Source: an uncultured Verrucomicrobia subdivision 3 bacterium (GTDB lineage: Bacteria; Verrucomicrobiota; Verrucomicrobiia; Limisphaerales; UBA11358). From it: DNA of 64,000 nucleotides. The position numbers were made by a program, and so were the translations under genes. How positions within the stretch are numbered: position 1 is the first letter of the stretch; the number at the start of each line of letters is the position of its first letter. The stretch lies in the NCBI GenBank assembly GCA_903850425.1, contig CAINLR010000031.1, positions 1 through 64,000 of the forward strand, read 5' to 3'. Shown piece by piece: positions 19,584 to 28,181 of the stretch. The notes under the pieces were generated by a model. It saw only the letters and a program-made list of their open reading frames with translations, did not search any database and had not been told where the DNA came from.

Positions 19584-21797
19584 TTAGGGATGAAACAACC
19601 GGAAGAATTGCGCCGCCAGACCCGAGGTGGCGGTATTGGTGCTGAAGCCGGTGCTGGCACCAGGAATGTCAATGTAAGGGCCGGCCACGTTGGTGGCGGA
19701 TTGCAAAGTAAACGAGGGGTCCGTCCAATTGAAGGTCAGGAGACCGCCCGCATAGACGATGCCCAGCGGAATGGCTGGCGGAGCCGGCGAGCCGGCCACG
19801 ATGTCCGAGAACTTGGTGACGGCCAGCGTGTAGGTCGGGTGGAAGCCATAGAGCACGCCGGTGACGGATGTGGCAAACGTCGGGAGGACCTGACCGACCG
19901 TATCCAAGTCCAGACTGAAGAAGGACAGGGTGAAGGTGGCGCCGGCCGCATTGGTCACGACTACTGGGGCGTTGGAAATGGTGTTGCCGGAGTTGGTGCC
20001 GAAATAAACATTGGACAGCTTCACGAGGGAACCCGCGAGGTTGGTGTTGATGTAGGCGTAACTGTAGGTGTTGGTCAAGGTGAAGGGAATGGATTTAGCC
20101 GCTGGCAACGGGTTGCCGCTGCTGAGGACGTTGTAAGAGGTGTAAGGCCGCGTGGTGGTGTCGGCGAACAATTCCAGTCCGCTGGTGAAGCTGGACATAA
20201 CGCCCACATAGGTCACCAAGTCGCCCTGCGCGGGCCGGAAAGACGAGCCAAAAGTGGCGAAGATGTTGATGCCGCCCGTGCCGTCCTGCAAGTAATAGGA
20301 GGAGGTGTTCCCCGTCGTGATGTTGGTATAGGTGGTGATGGTGCCAGTAACCTCATAGGGCTGCGTGGGGGAGGCTGTCGGCACAAACGTGGCCGGATCC
20401 ACCAAGCTGCGCAGGAAGCTCACGGAAACATGCGGGGGATTGAGCACGGTCACCACGGCATTGGTGCTGACGATGCCGTTGGCCACGATGTCATTGGTCA
20501 CGGCCACTTTGTAAGTGGCGGAATTGGCAGTCACCAGGCTATCAATTTCAAAGGCCGAGGCCCCGCTGTTGTCCGGGCCGGTCGTGGCCACGACCATGTT
20601 GTTGGAAAACCAGGTAAAGGTGCAGTTGCCGGGGCTGGCCACGGTGGTGGTGAGGATCATGTTCTGTCCGCGATAAAGCGATTGGCTGACCGGTTGGGTG
20701 ACAAAGGCAGGCGGCACGGGGGCGGCGCTGATCAGGACTTTGGCCACGGAACTGGTGGCGGAGAGGCCGTAAGGCGTGGTCACCACCAAGGTGTAATCAC
20801 CACTGTCGCCGACTTGGGCATTGGCCAAGGTAAGCACATTGGTATTGCCGTCCGGGTTGGTATAGGGAGTCACACCTTTATACCACTGATAGGTCAAACT
20901 TCCCTGGCCTTGACCGGCCGCCACCGCCACCAAAGGCACCGTCGAGCCAACGAAATTAGTGGCGCCGACCGGTTGATAAACCACCTTGGGCGACACCGCG
21001 TTGGTGGCCAGCACATTGGTGAACGCTTCATCGAACGTCGTAGATAGCACCAAATTCGAGACGGTCAGGAAGCCGCCGAATCCCGACGCCTGCCGGAAGC
21101 CGAAAGACTGCACGATGTTGCCGGCAGCCGGCGTGAAGGGATCCTTGGTTGTCACCGGCGTATCGCTGATTGAAATGGGGTTGACCCACAGAGTCACCGC
21201 ATACAAATTCACGGGATCCCAGCCCATGACCACTTGATAATCCGTGTTCAAAGCCAAATCCACGGGATAAATCTTATTGGCTGGATTGCCGCCGGTAGTG
21301 GCGGCCGCCACGCCCAAGCGGAAGGTGTTCGGCTGCGTGTAAAAATTATTCGTGGTCTGCGCCGGGTTGCCGGTCAGCGCATAGAGTTTTCCCAAGAAGG
21401 TCGAACTCCCATTTTGAAAATGCGCGATGTAGGCTCCATTCACCGTCGGCAGGTTCGTGAAGTTGACGACGAAGCTGGCGTAAAGAATCTGATGAACATT
21501 GGTGTAGGGACTGCCATTGGTCATGGACAAGTTGCGATGGACATCGCCTGAACGCGTGACCGTCACCCCGCCAAACGCCGACGAACTGCTCACCTCCAGC
21601 CGGTGGTTGTTGACATAGGAATCCAAGCTGCCACTGTGGGTGATCCAGTTGGACACCGTGGTGGAGCCGGTGCCGTTGGTGCTGGTGATCGAAACCGGTC
21701 CGTTGGAGTAGTTGAAGGTCTCCTGATATATCACGTCGGCGCGGGAAACAATGGCCGTCAAGCACGACGCCAGAATCAGTAGGGTTAGTTTTTTCAT
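19584..21797 (-). CDS. Secreted Ig-like domain protein
   Basis: A 737-residue exported protein: signal peptide MKKLTLLILASCLTAIVSRA, then a jelly-roll/LamG-like N-terminal part (about 25-255), two immunoglobulin-like segments (about 265-455: YQPVGATNFVGSTVPLVAVAAGQGQGSLTYQWYKG and FVTQPVSQSLYRGQNMIL), then an OB-fold-like segment with SSYYLQDGTGGINIF (about 480-640), as seen in nuclease-associated or DUF5689-like domains. A C-terminal domain with FNWTDPSFTLQSATNVAGPY is common in large secreted proteins of this phylum. No catalytic residues recognised. It has its own terminator and is probably an adhesive or substrate-binding surface protein. Confidence 0.8.
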   Translation of the reverse strand: MKKLTLLILASCLTAIVSRADVIYQETFNYSNGPVSITSTNGTGSTTVSNWITHSGSLDSYVNNHRLEVSSSSAFGGVTVTRSGDVHRNLSMTNGSPYTNVHQILYASFVVNFTNLPTVNGAYIAHFQNGSSTFLGKLYALTGNPAQTTNNFYTQPNTFRLGVAAATTGGNPANKIYPVDLALNTDYQVVMGWDPVNLYAVTLWVNPISISDTPVTTKDPFTPAAGNIVQSFGFRQASGFGGFLTVSNLVLSTTFDEAFTNVLATNAVSPKVVYQPVGATNFVGSTVPLVAVAAGQGQGSLTYQWYKGVTPYTNPDGNTNVLTLANAQVGDSGDYTLVVTTPYGLSATSSVAKVLISAAPVPPAFVTQPVSQSLYRGQNMILTTTVASPGNCTFTWFSNNMVVATTGPDNSGASAFEIDSLVTANSATYKVAVTNDIVANGIVSTNAVVTVLNPPHVSVSFLRSLVDPATFVPTASPTQPYEVTGTITTYTNITTGNTSSYYLQDGTGGINIFATFGSSFRPAQGDLVTYVGVMSSFTSGLELFADTTTRPYTSYNVLSSGNPLPAAKSIPFTLTNTYSYAYINTNLAGSLVKLSNVYFGTNSGNTISNAPVVVTNAAGATFTLSFFSLDLDTVGQVLPTFATSVTGVLYGFHPTYTLAVTKFSDIVAGSPAPPAIPLGIVYAGGLLTFNWTDPSFTLQSATNVAGPYIDIPGASTGFSTNTATSGLAAQFFRLFHP

Positions 21798-21854
21798 AAT
21801 GTTGTTTTAGTCGGCAGTTTTACTTTTAATTCTCTTAGCAACGACACGGATTGA

Positions 21855-21929
21855 GCCGCCATCAGCTTATCCGGTTCACCGGCGCGGGCGTGAAAAGTTT
21901 GGGTGACAACCCGGCAACGGTCTGGTGGC
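21855..21929 (+). other. Compact three-stem element of unknown nature
   Basis: GCCGCCA (21855-21861) pairs with TGGTGGC (21923-21929), enclosing two small hairpins, CCGGT-TC-ACCGG (21871-21882) and GGGT-GACA-ACCC (21901-21912). One closing pair is G-U on the plus strand and a mismatch on the minus strand, which favours plus-strand RNA. It lies about 300 bases before the S10 peptidase start. I cannot match it to a known family. Confidence 0.25.
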
Positions 21930-22226
21930 GAGCAAACGACGAGCAACACACGGTTGGACGCCGGATACAAAAACACTCCCACCTTGGCGAAAACTTCTCA
22001 TTTATTTATTGGTCGTCCTTTGTTTGCTCAAAACCAATGCAAATTTTTCTCACACTTCACTGGTGCGCGCAAGCACTTTTCCTGAAATGTCGGCACCGCC
22101 GGCGACGCTGGAGACGGCGCTGGATTTTTTTACCTGGGGGCGCGGATGCCGGGGACCGAAAAATTTTCCGTGGCGACGGACCGCAAAGTCGTTAAGCTCC
22201 GGCCACCTGAAAGCAATCCACCGACC

Positions 22227-23723
22227 ATGAAAACCCTTGCCACCTTGCTGTTGCTCGCCGCCACCCTGCCGCTCCGCTCCGCCGAAACGAATGCCCCGGC
22301 CACGAACGAAGCCGCCGTCGTCAAAATCCCCGATGCCGCGCACGCGCCGGCGCGGGTGACGAACACGGTGACCATCGCCGGCGAACGCGTGACGTATGTG
22401 GCGGAGACGGGCATGTTGCCGGTGCTCAAGCCGGACGGCACGTCGCGCGCCTCCATTTTTTATGTGGCCTACACGCGCACCGGCACCACGAAGGCCACGC
22501 GGCCAGTGATGTTTTGTTTCAACGGCGGACCGGGCTCGGCCTCGCTGTGGCTGCATCTCGGCGCGCTCGGGCCGCGCCGCGTGAAGATGAATGCCGACGG
22601 TTCGCAGCCGCCGCCACCGTCGGGCTTGCTGGATAATGAATATTCCGTCTTGAACGCGAGCGACCTGGTGTTCATTGATCCGGTGGCGACCGGTTTCAGC
22701 CGCGCAACGAAGGACGAAAAGACGGATGAATTTTTCGGCGACGCAGCAGATCTCGATTCCGTGGGCGAATTCATCCGGCTCTGGACCACGCGGAACGAGC
22801 GCTGGCTCTCGCCGAAATTTTTATGCGGCGAAAGTTACGGGGTGTTCCGCGCGGCCGGGTTGGCGGATAACCTGCGGTCGCGCTTCGGGCTGTATTTGAA
22901 CGGCCTGGTGCTGGTGTCGGGCGTCTTGGATTTCGCCACGATCAGCGGCGGCACCGGCAACGATCTGGCGTATCCGCTGATCTTGCCGGCCTTCACGGCG
23001 GCGGCGTTTTACCACGGCAAACTCCCGCCGGATTTGGCGCGGGACCTGCCGAAGGCCCTGGCCGAGTCGCGGGCATTCGCGCGTGGCGAATTCACCACCG
23101 CGCTGCAACTGGGCGCGGCGTTGCCCGCGGAGCAAAAACAGAAAATCGTGGTCGAACTGTCGCGGCTGACCGGGCTGACTTCCGACGTGATCAAGGACAA
23201 TGATTTGCGCGTGAATCAAGGCGTTTTCCGCAAACAACTGCTGCACGGCGCCGGCTTGATTTTGGGCGCTTACGATGCGCGGTTGACCGGGCGCGACGGC
23301 GACGCGGCCGCCGCTGGCCCGGCGTATGACCCGGCGAGCGCGGCGGTGATGGGTCCGTTTTCGGCGGCCATGAATTCCTATGTGCGGAGCGAATTGAAGT
23401 TCGAGGATGACCTGCCGTATGAACTGATCGCCGGCGTGCAACCCTGGAACTATGGCGCGCGGAACAGCTTTCCCAACGCGAGCGACCGCCTGGCCACGGT
23501 GATGAATCAAAATCCCTATTTGAAAGTGCTCGTGTGCGGCGGCCGCTGCGATCTGGTGTGCCCCATCGACACCATCCGGCACAGCCTGGAACATATGCCG
23601 GTGGCGGAAGCCGCCCGGAAAAACCTCAGCTACGCGGAGTTTGACGCGGGACACATGATGTATATCAACCTGCCGGATCTGCAAAAACTTCAGGGCGAAA
23701 TCGGGAAGTTCGTCCGGCCTTAA
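22227..23723 (+). CDS. Secreted serine carboxypeptidase (peptidase S10 family)
   Basis: A 498-residue exported carboxypeptidase that would trim C-terminal residues from peptides. The signal peptide is MKTLATLLLLAATLPLRSAE. Catalytic features: oxyanion region FCFNGGPGSAS, nucleophile serine in CGESYGVFRA, aspartate in CGGRCDLVCP and histidine in FDAGHMMY, the order expected for S10. The ATG at 22227 is chosen because it begins the signal peptide; the frame is open further upstream. Its stop codon overlaps the stop of the convergent PilX-like gene (shared TTAA), so transcription of the two genes must collide or end inside coding sequence. Confidence 0.88.
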   Translation: MKTLATLLLLAATLPLRSAETNAPATNEAAVVKIPDAAHAPARVTNTVTIAGERVTYVAETGMLPVLKPDGTSRASIFYVAYTRTGTTKATRPVMFCFNGGPGSASLWLHLGALGPRRVKMNADGSQPPPPSGLLDNEYSVLNASDLVFIDPVATGFSRATKDEKTDEFFGDAADLDSVGEFIRLWTTRNERWLSPKFLCGESYGVFRAAGLADNLRSRFGLYLNGLVLVSGVLDFATISGGTGNDLAYPLILPAFTAAAFYHGKLPPDLARDLPKALAESRAFARGEFTTALQLGAALPAEQKQKIVVELSRLTGLTSDVIKDNDLRVNQGVFRKQLLHGAGLILGAYDARLTGRDGDAAAAGPAYDPASAAVMGPFSAAMNSYVRSELKFEDDLPYELIAGVQPWNYGARNSFPNASDRLATVMNQNPYLKVLVCGGRCDLVCPIDTIRHSLEHMPVAEAARKNLSYAEFDAGHMMYINLPDLQKLQGEIGKFVRP

Positions 23724-25606
23724 TTGTGCTGGGGCGTGCTGGCGACCGAATTCGGCGGCGGCACGAACCAGGCGAAACGGATGGGCACCAGGGCGGTGGG
23801 AATGCCCGGGGGCACTTTGGCCGGATTGAGGAAATTCAGATCGTAGGCATAGTGCCGCGTCGGCGGGTTGTAGTAGGGATTCACCGGTGCCGGAGAAAAC
23901 CCCTGGGGATTTCTAAATTGGTTGGTCGCCATATTGCTATCCCACAGGCGCAGGATGGAAGTGTTCAGCCACAGATTTTTGCTGGTCCAATCTTCCAGCA
24001 GACGCGGCAAATTATGCACGCCGCCGCTGAAAGTGGAGTCGCTGGTGCCGGTGGAAGCCACCGTGCCGACGAGGATGGCGGCATTGATCGTGGTGTTATC
24101 CATAGCATCAAAAATACTATTGCCATTATTGTAGGTGGTGGCGGTTTCACTATCTGTAAAATTGGCGGACAGCACCGTGAGCGAGTCGGCCAGCAGGGCG
24201 GCGGGCACGGTATATGCAGTGTTCGTGCTCCCGGCGGAACTGCCGGCGCTCCCGGCGATTTGCGTGTTGTAATTGCCCCAGGTGTAAAGCGGGTTTTGGG
24301 TGGCGATGGTGAAACCGTAATTATTGTTGGCCGGCAATTGGGCGGCATTGCTCACCCGCACGACCGGCAGTTGCGCGGTGGTGACATTCCGGCGGTCGGC
24401 GACGTAGAGAATCGTCGGGTAAAGCCCCGAGCTGGCCGGCAGTTTGCCCTGCACATTGGCATTGGTGCTGGCCCAGGTGGCCAAGCGGCCCACATCCACC
24501 TGCGAGACAAGGGCCGTTTTGCGTTCCCGCTGATCCGTGAACGTATTGGTCAGCGACAAAAAAGGCAGGTTGGAACTGAGCAGGGCCGGGGAGGCGTTGG
24601 TGTAATACAGAACGGTCTTCCCGGGATCATCGCCGGGCACCGCGCCATTGACGCTGGCTTGAATGGTCAGCCGCACGGTGGGATTGCCGCTGCCGCTGAG
24701 GTCGTTCGTCACCACGAGCACCATCTGCGCCTTGTTGTAGAGCCGCTGGATGCCGTTGGTGGAGTTGGGGGCTTCGCTGTCGGGCGGAATATCAATCATG
24801 AAATGGGAATTAGTCATATTCAACGAGACCGACACGGCGGCGACATTGGTGGTGTAGCTGGGCACGGCGTTGAAGGTGGTGTTCCACGGACTGAATTGCC
24901 CCCCGCCCAGCCCGTCCACTTTCGGCGCGGTGAGCGTGCCGGTGGTGTTGACCCCGCTGTTGAAGAGGAGGGAAGCCGACGTCCCGACATAGATGGAACC
25001 ATTGGCCATCACCGGCCCGTTGACGGACATCGTGGCGCACTGGGTGAACTCCAGCAGGCCATTGTAAAAAATCGCCCAAGTCACCAACGGCACGGCGGCC
25101 AGCAGCACATCCTCCTGCGCGGTGCCGACGACCGTGATGCCACCATTGGTGCTGACCACATTCGAAACGATGCGGTAAACCGGCGCGCTGATGGTGAACA
25201 ATCCGGGATAGGCGGACGGCAGCGGGCCGGCGTAGCTATAGGCATAACCCACATAGGTCTGGCCGAGATTGCCCTGGGCGTCGGAAAATTGGAAGTTGGA
25301 CCAGAACGGATTTTCCCCCACCGTCGGAATGTTGTTTTTATACAAGCCCGAGCTCAGGTTGTAGTTGACCGCCGCGACGCCATAGCTCTGAAAGTCATAG
25401 GCCATGCGCGCATAGACTTTTTCGACGGCCGCCTCGGCGGCATTCAGACTGACGGCGTAACTGGCGTTGCGCTGGTTCAAGGTGGACACGCCCTGGGTCC
25501 GATACATCACGCTGGCCAGAATGACGATGCTGACGCCGACCAGCATCAGCACCATGATCAGGGCGATGCCCGCGCGACCCGGGGTGAAATGAGTGGGAAG
25601 TTGCAT
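23720..25606 (-). CDS. PilX-like pilus assembly protein
   Basis: A 628-residue protein with a type IV pilus minor-component N-terminus: basic leader and a single hydrophobic helix (RAGIALIMVLMLVGVSIVILASVMYRT, about 11-37) followed by an N/A-rich amphipathic stretch (NQRNASYAVSLNAAEAAVEK), typical of PilX, which lacks a classical prepilin cleavage site. The long periplasmic part is rich in Asn/Thr/Ser. It is the last gene of a PilV-PilW-PilX-like set of three transcribed leftward with 5- and 21-bp gaps. Such minor pilins prime or cap pili or type II pseudopili. Confidence 0.75.
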   Translation of the reverse strand: MQLPTHFTPGRAGIALIMVLMLVGVSIVILASVMYRTQGVSTLNQRNASYAVSLNAAEAAVEKVYARMAYDFQSYGVAAVNYNLSSGLYKNNIPTVGENPFWSNFQFSDAQGNLGQTYVGYAYSYAGPLPSAYPGLFTISAPVYRIVSNVVSTNGGITVVGTAQEDVLLAAVPLVTWAIFYNGLLEFTQCATMSVNGPVMANGSIYVGTSASLLFNSGVNTTGTLTAPKVDGLGGGQFSPWNTTFNAVPSYTTNVAAVSVSLNMTNSHFMIDIPPDSEAPNSTNGIQRLYNKAQMVLVVTNDLSGSGNPTVRLTIQASVNGAVPGDDPGKTVLYYTNASPALLSSNLPFLSLTNTFTDQRERKTALVSQVDVGRLATWASTNANVQGKLPASSGLYPTILYVADRRNVTTAQLPVVRVSNAAQLPANNNYGFTIATQNPLYTWGNYNTQIAGSAGSSAGSTNTAYTVPAALLADSLTVLSANFTDSETATTYNNGNSIFDAMDNTTINAAILVGTVASTGTSDSTFSGGVHNLPRLLEDWTSKNLWLNTSILRLWDSNMATNQFRNPQGFSPAPVNPYYNPPTRHYAYDLNFLNPAKVPPGIPTALVPIRFAWFVPPPNSVASTPQHN

Positions 25607-25611
25607 GACAG

Positions 25612-26262
25612 TTATTCGGGTAAATGCGGCGTGGCCATAAATTCCATTTTGTAATAGTCATACAGGCCATTGGTGCCCACCTGAGTGAGGGGATAGAGAA
25701 ACTGGCAGAACTGCAGCGTGGTATGAATGACGTTTTTGTAGGCCATGCTGTTGCCCTCATTGGTGGCCACGACGCCGTTGTAATTCTCCGCCACGAAATA
25801 AAGCGTGTTGATCAGGTTGGAGGCGATGATGACCGGATTCCAATTGGTGCTGCTGGTCCGCAGCAATGTGCCATTGTTCGCGCTGAGCCCGCTCACGTCA
25901 AAATAGTAGAGGATATACTGGCTGCCATTGGTGGTTTCATATAGTTGCAGTGCCGTGCCCTGCTGCGCGGTGCCCCCCGCAACTGGCGTGACGGTGGCAC
26001 CGGAAATATTGCCAATGCTCCACATTTTGGCCGACCGGATGTCCGCCGGCAACTGGTTGAGCACGCGCCGCGACGAATCACTGGCGCCCCCCTTGCTCTC
26101 CACCAGTTGATCCAACCGCAGGCCAACCAGATGCGCGCTCACCAACGCCGCGATGATGACTACCAAGATGGCCGAAGAGACCAGTCCTTCCACGAGCGTG
26201 AAGGCCGCCCGCCGCCTGGGCCCGCCGAACGGATGTGCTGAGGTGGTGGAAAGCGCTTTCAT
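25612..26262 (-). CDS. PilW-like minor prepilin
   Basis: A 216-residue protein with the prepilin signal AAFTLVEGLVSSAILVVIIAALV at residues 19-41 (cleavage expected before the Phe, with Glu at +5). The remainder is a globular pseudopilin domain. It is the middle gene of the three-gene minor-pilin operon, starting 21 bp after the PilV-like gene and ending 5 bp before the PilX-like gene. Assignment to PilW rests on size and position; sequence identity to named PilW proteins was not checked. Confidence 0.75.
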   Translation of the reverse strand: MKALSTTSAHPFGGPRRRAAFTLVEGLVSSAILVVIIAALVSAHLVGLRLDQLVESKGGASDSSRRVLNQLPADIRSAKMWSIGNISGATVTPVAGGTAQQGTALQLYETTNGSQYILYYFDVSGLSANNGTLLRTSSTNWNPVIIASNLINTLYFVAENYNGVVATNEGNSMAYKNVIHTTLQFCQFLYPLTQVGTNGLYDYYKMEFMATPHLPE

Positions 26263-26283
26263 GTCATTGGTCGAGCATCCATT

Positions 26284-26826
26284 TCAGAACCCACGATTAT
26301 CCGGTGCCAGATAGGTGCAAGTGCTATTCGTATAAATACGCACATCGAAATTGCCCCAGGCATTGAACGCCCAAACGGTGTCCGCGCGGACCAGCTGCAA
26401 CTGCACCGGCACATTGGTGAGGTTGTTTTCGTAAATCAACCGGATGGAAATGAAGTTGGTGGCCACCAAGTAATTCGTCCCTTTCCACGGCACATCCAGG
26501 ATGTTGGTCGTGTAGCCCGACCAGGTGAGGGTGCTGGCATCATACGCCTTGGCCAGTAGCGTCATGTTGGTCAGTTCATTCTTGTTCATCGCAATGTCCC
26601 AGACGGCGGAGCGCGCCTGTTCCAGACATTGGACGCTCAACGACTGCGCCGCCAGCGAATAGCCGCTCCATTGCGCCCGCTTGGCCCCGACCAGATAGCA
26701 GTTGAGGATGGTGGCAAAAACCAGCGCGACAATCACCATGGAAATCAACACTTCGGCGAGCGTCATGCCCGCGACGCGCGCGGGTCGGCCCGCCCGCTTC
26801 CCGTTAGGTTGTAATACAAGTCGCAT
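26284..26826 (-). CDS. PilV-like minor prepilin
   Basis: A 180-residue protein with a prepilin signal in which GMTLAEVLISMVIVALVFATIL (about 20-41) carries the conserved Glu at +5. It is the first gene of the operon. An alternative start at the second in-frame Met (residue 21) would remove the leader and is unlikely. The C-terminal part has VPVQLQLVRADTVWAFN and ends DNRGF, without cysteines. The operon promoter should lie in the 190 bp between here and tsaB. Confidence 0.75.
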   Translation of the reverse strand: MRLVLQPNGKRAGRPARVAGMTLAEVLISMVIVALVFATILNCYLVGAKRAQWSGYSLAAQSLSVQCLEQARSAVWDIAMNKNELTNMTLLAKAYDASTLTWSGYTTNILDVPWKGTNYLVATNFISIRLIYENNLTNVPVQLQLVRADTVWAFNAWGNFDVRIYTNSTCTYLAPDNRGF

Positions 26827-27016
26827 GAAAAATGGCCATTATGCTGGCGAACTACTGTCAGCACGCCATGTGCCACCCCGCGACTAGAAAATTGGTCGTC
26901 GTCGGTTGGTGCTAAACCTCTCTACGCCATCGCGCCGGGGCTCGGCGTCCCCTTGCCACTGGCGCCTCCGTCGTCCGGCCACCTGTCTTGCAATTCGACA
27001 ACCTTGTCCCGTCTCC

Positions 27017-27643
27017 TCAAAACACCCGGCCCGGCGGCGCCTTCACAAAACTCGTCGCCCGCAGGTAGATCGGGGCCAGCTCATCGCCCGCCACGAACTC
27101 CGTCCGCCCCGCCGCTAACTGCGCCAGCATCCCCGCGCGCGGCCATAAAATGTGGCCCGCTGCCGGGCCGACGCAAATCGCCCCGGCCCTCTGGAGCGCG
27201 GCCAATTCCTCCGCCGTGATGATTTCGAGCGGGGCGATTTCCTGCCGCCGCCCGGCGGAAATTTCCCAGGTTGCCCGATAAAACTCCCCGCGCTGTGCAT
27301 CCACCGCCACATTGACGCGCCCGAAGATTCCCGCCGCCTGCGCCTGCGCCGCCAGTGCGTCCACGCTGCTCATGCCGAGCAAGCTCACGCCCGTGGCCAG
27401 TTGCCAGCCCTGCGCCACCGCAATCGCCGCGCGGATGCCCGTGTAAGAACCCGGCCCCAAACCCACCACGATGACGGCGACTTGTTCCCGCCCGATGGCC
27501 GCGTCCGCCAGCACTTTTTCAAGCAGGCCAAAGGCTTTGGTATCGCGACCGCCGGTCTCGCCAGCCTCGGCCAGCAGGTGGCTGCCGCGCGCCAGCGCCA
27601 CGCTCCGTTGCTCCGAAGAAAATTCAAGCGCCAAGATCGTCAT
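27017..27643 (-). CDS. tsaB: tRNA threonylcarbamoyladenosine synthesis protein TsaB
   Basis: Partner of TsaD in making t6A37 on ANN-decoding tRNAs. The 208-residue ASKHA fold starts MTILALEFSSEQRSVAL and has GLGPGSYTGIRAAIAVAQG, the characteristic TsaB motif, then LLGMSSVDALAAQA. Its first 20 bases overlap the 3' end of tsaE, the ATPase of the same complex, so the two are translationally coupled. tsaC and tsaD are not in the window. Confidence 0.93.
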   Translation of the reverse strand: MTILALEFSSEQRSVALARGSHLLAEAGETGGRDTKAFGLLEKVLADAAIGREQVAVIVVGLGPGSYTGIRAAIAVAQGWQLATGVSLLGMSSVDALAAQAQAAGIFGRVNVAVDAQRGEFYRATWEISAGRRQEIAPLEIITAEELAALQRAGAICVGPAAGHILWPRAGMLAQLAAGRTEFVAGDELAPIYLRATSFVKAPPGRVF

Positions 27644-28088
27644 AAATAATTTTCCGTTCCGTTTCGTTCATCACTTCAATCATCACGCGCCGCACATTCG
27701 CCGGCAACTTGGATGTTGGATGTTGGATGTTGGATGTTGGATGTTCGCCTTCAAAAATTCTCTCCGCCCATTCAATCACGGTCACGCCGTCCGGCGACAA
27801 ATATTCCTCGATCCCCGCCGCCAAAATTTGGGCCGGTGTTTCCAGCCGGTAGAGATCGAGATGAAATAATTTCAGCCGGCCGCCGCCGTATTCGTTGACC
27901 AGCGTGAAGGTCGGCGAATGCACGCGGCCCACCACCGCCAGCCCGCGCGCCAGCCCGCGCACAAACTGCGTCTTGCCCGCACCGAGATCGCCGCTCAACG
28001 CGACCACCAGCCCGCGCGCCGCCGCGCGGCCCAGCTTCTCGCCGAGCGCTTCTGTTTCCGCCGGACTGTGAGAAATGAAGGCAGGCAT
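27624..28088 (-). CDS. tsaE: tRNA threonylcarbamoyladenosine ATPase TsaE
   Basis: ATPase that stimulates the TsaB-TsaD cycle in t6A synthesis. The 154 residues show Walker A SGDLGAGKTQFVRGLARGL, the family motif HSPTFTLVNEY, FHLDLYRL and VTVIEWAER. After the last motif comes EHPTSNIQHPTSK, a stretch foreign to the family and encoded by five TTGGATG heptamers at 27709-27743. The insertion is near the C-terminus, so activity may be kept. It precedes and overlaps tsaB. Confidence 0.92.
   Translation of the reverse strand: MPAFISHSPAETEALGEKLGRAAARGLVVALSGDLGAGKTQFVRGLARGLAVVGRVHSPTFTLVNEYGGGRLKLFHLDLYRLETPAQILAAGIEEYLSPDGVTVIEWAERIFEGEHPTSNIQHPTSKLPANVRRVMIEVMNETERKIIYDDLGA
27709..27743. repeat. 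Heptamer repeat (TTGGATG)x5 inside tsaE
   Basis: Five perfect head-to-tail TTGGATG units, 35 bp, encoding HPTSNIQHPTS in tsaE on the minus strand. It is one of several heptamer tracts in the window. Confidence 0.9.
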
Positions 28089-28181
28089 GGCTGGGCGGTT
28101 GAATTATCCGATCACGTTGATGAATGCTTGTTTCACGCCGCATCAACTTAAACCAAGCCACCCCCCGGACACAAGCTGGCG

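Noticed and set aside
19191-21047. 618-codon open frame on the plus strand
   Set aside because: It begins in repeat array III and then runs antisense to the well-supported secreted Ig-like gene; composition (Gly/Arg/His-rich) is that of an antisense shadow.
23726-25654. 642-codon open frame opposite the PilX-like gene
   Set aside because: Antisense shadow of a gene with a clear pilin-type N-terminus and operon context; no motif in the plus-strand frame.
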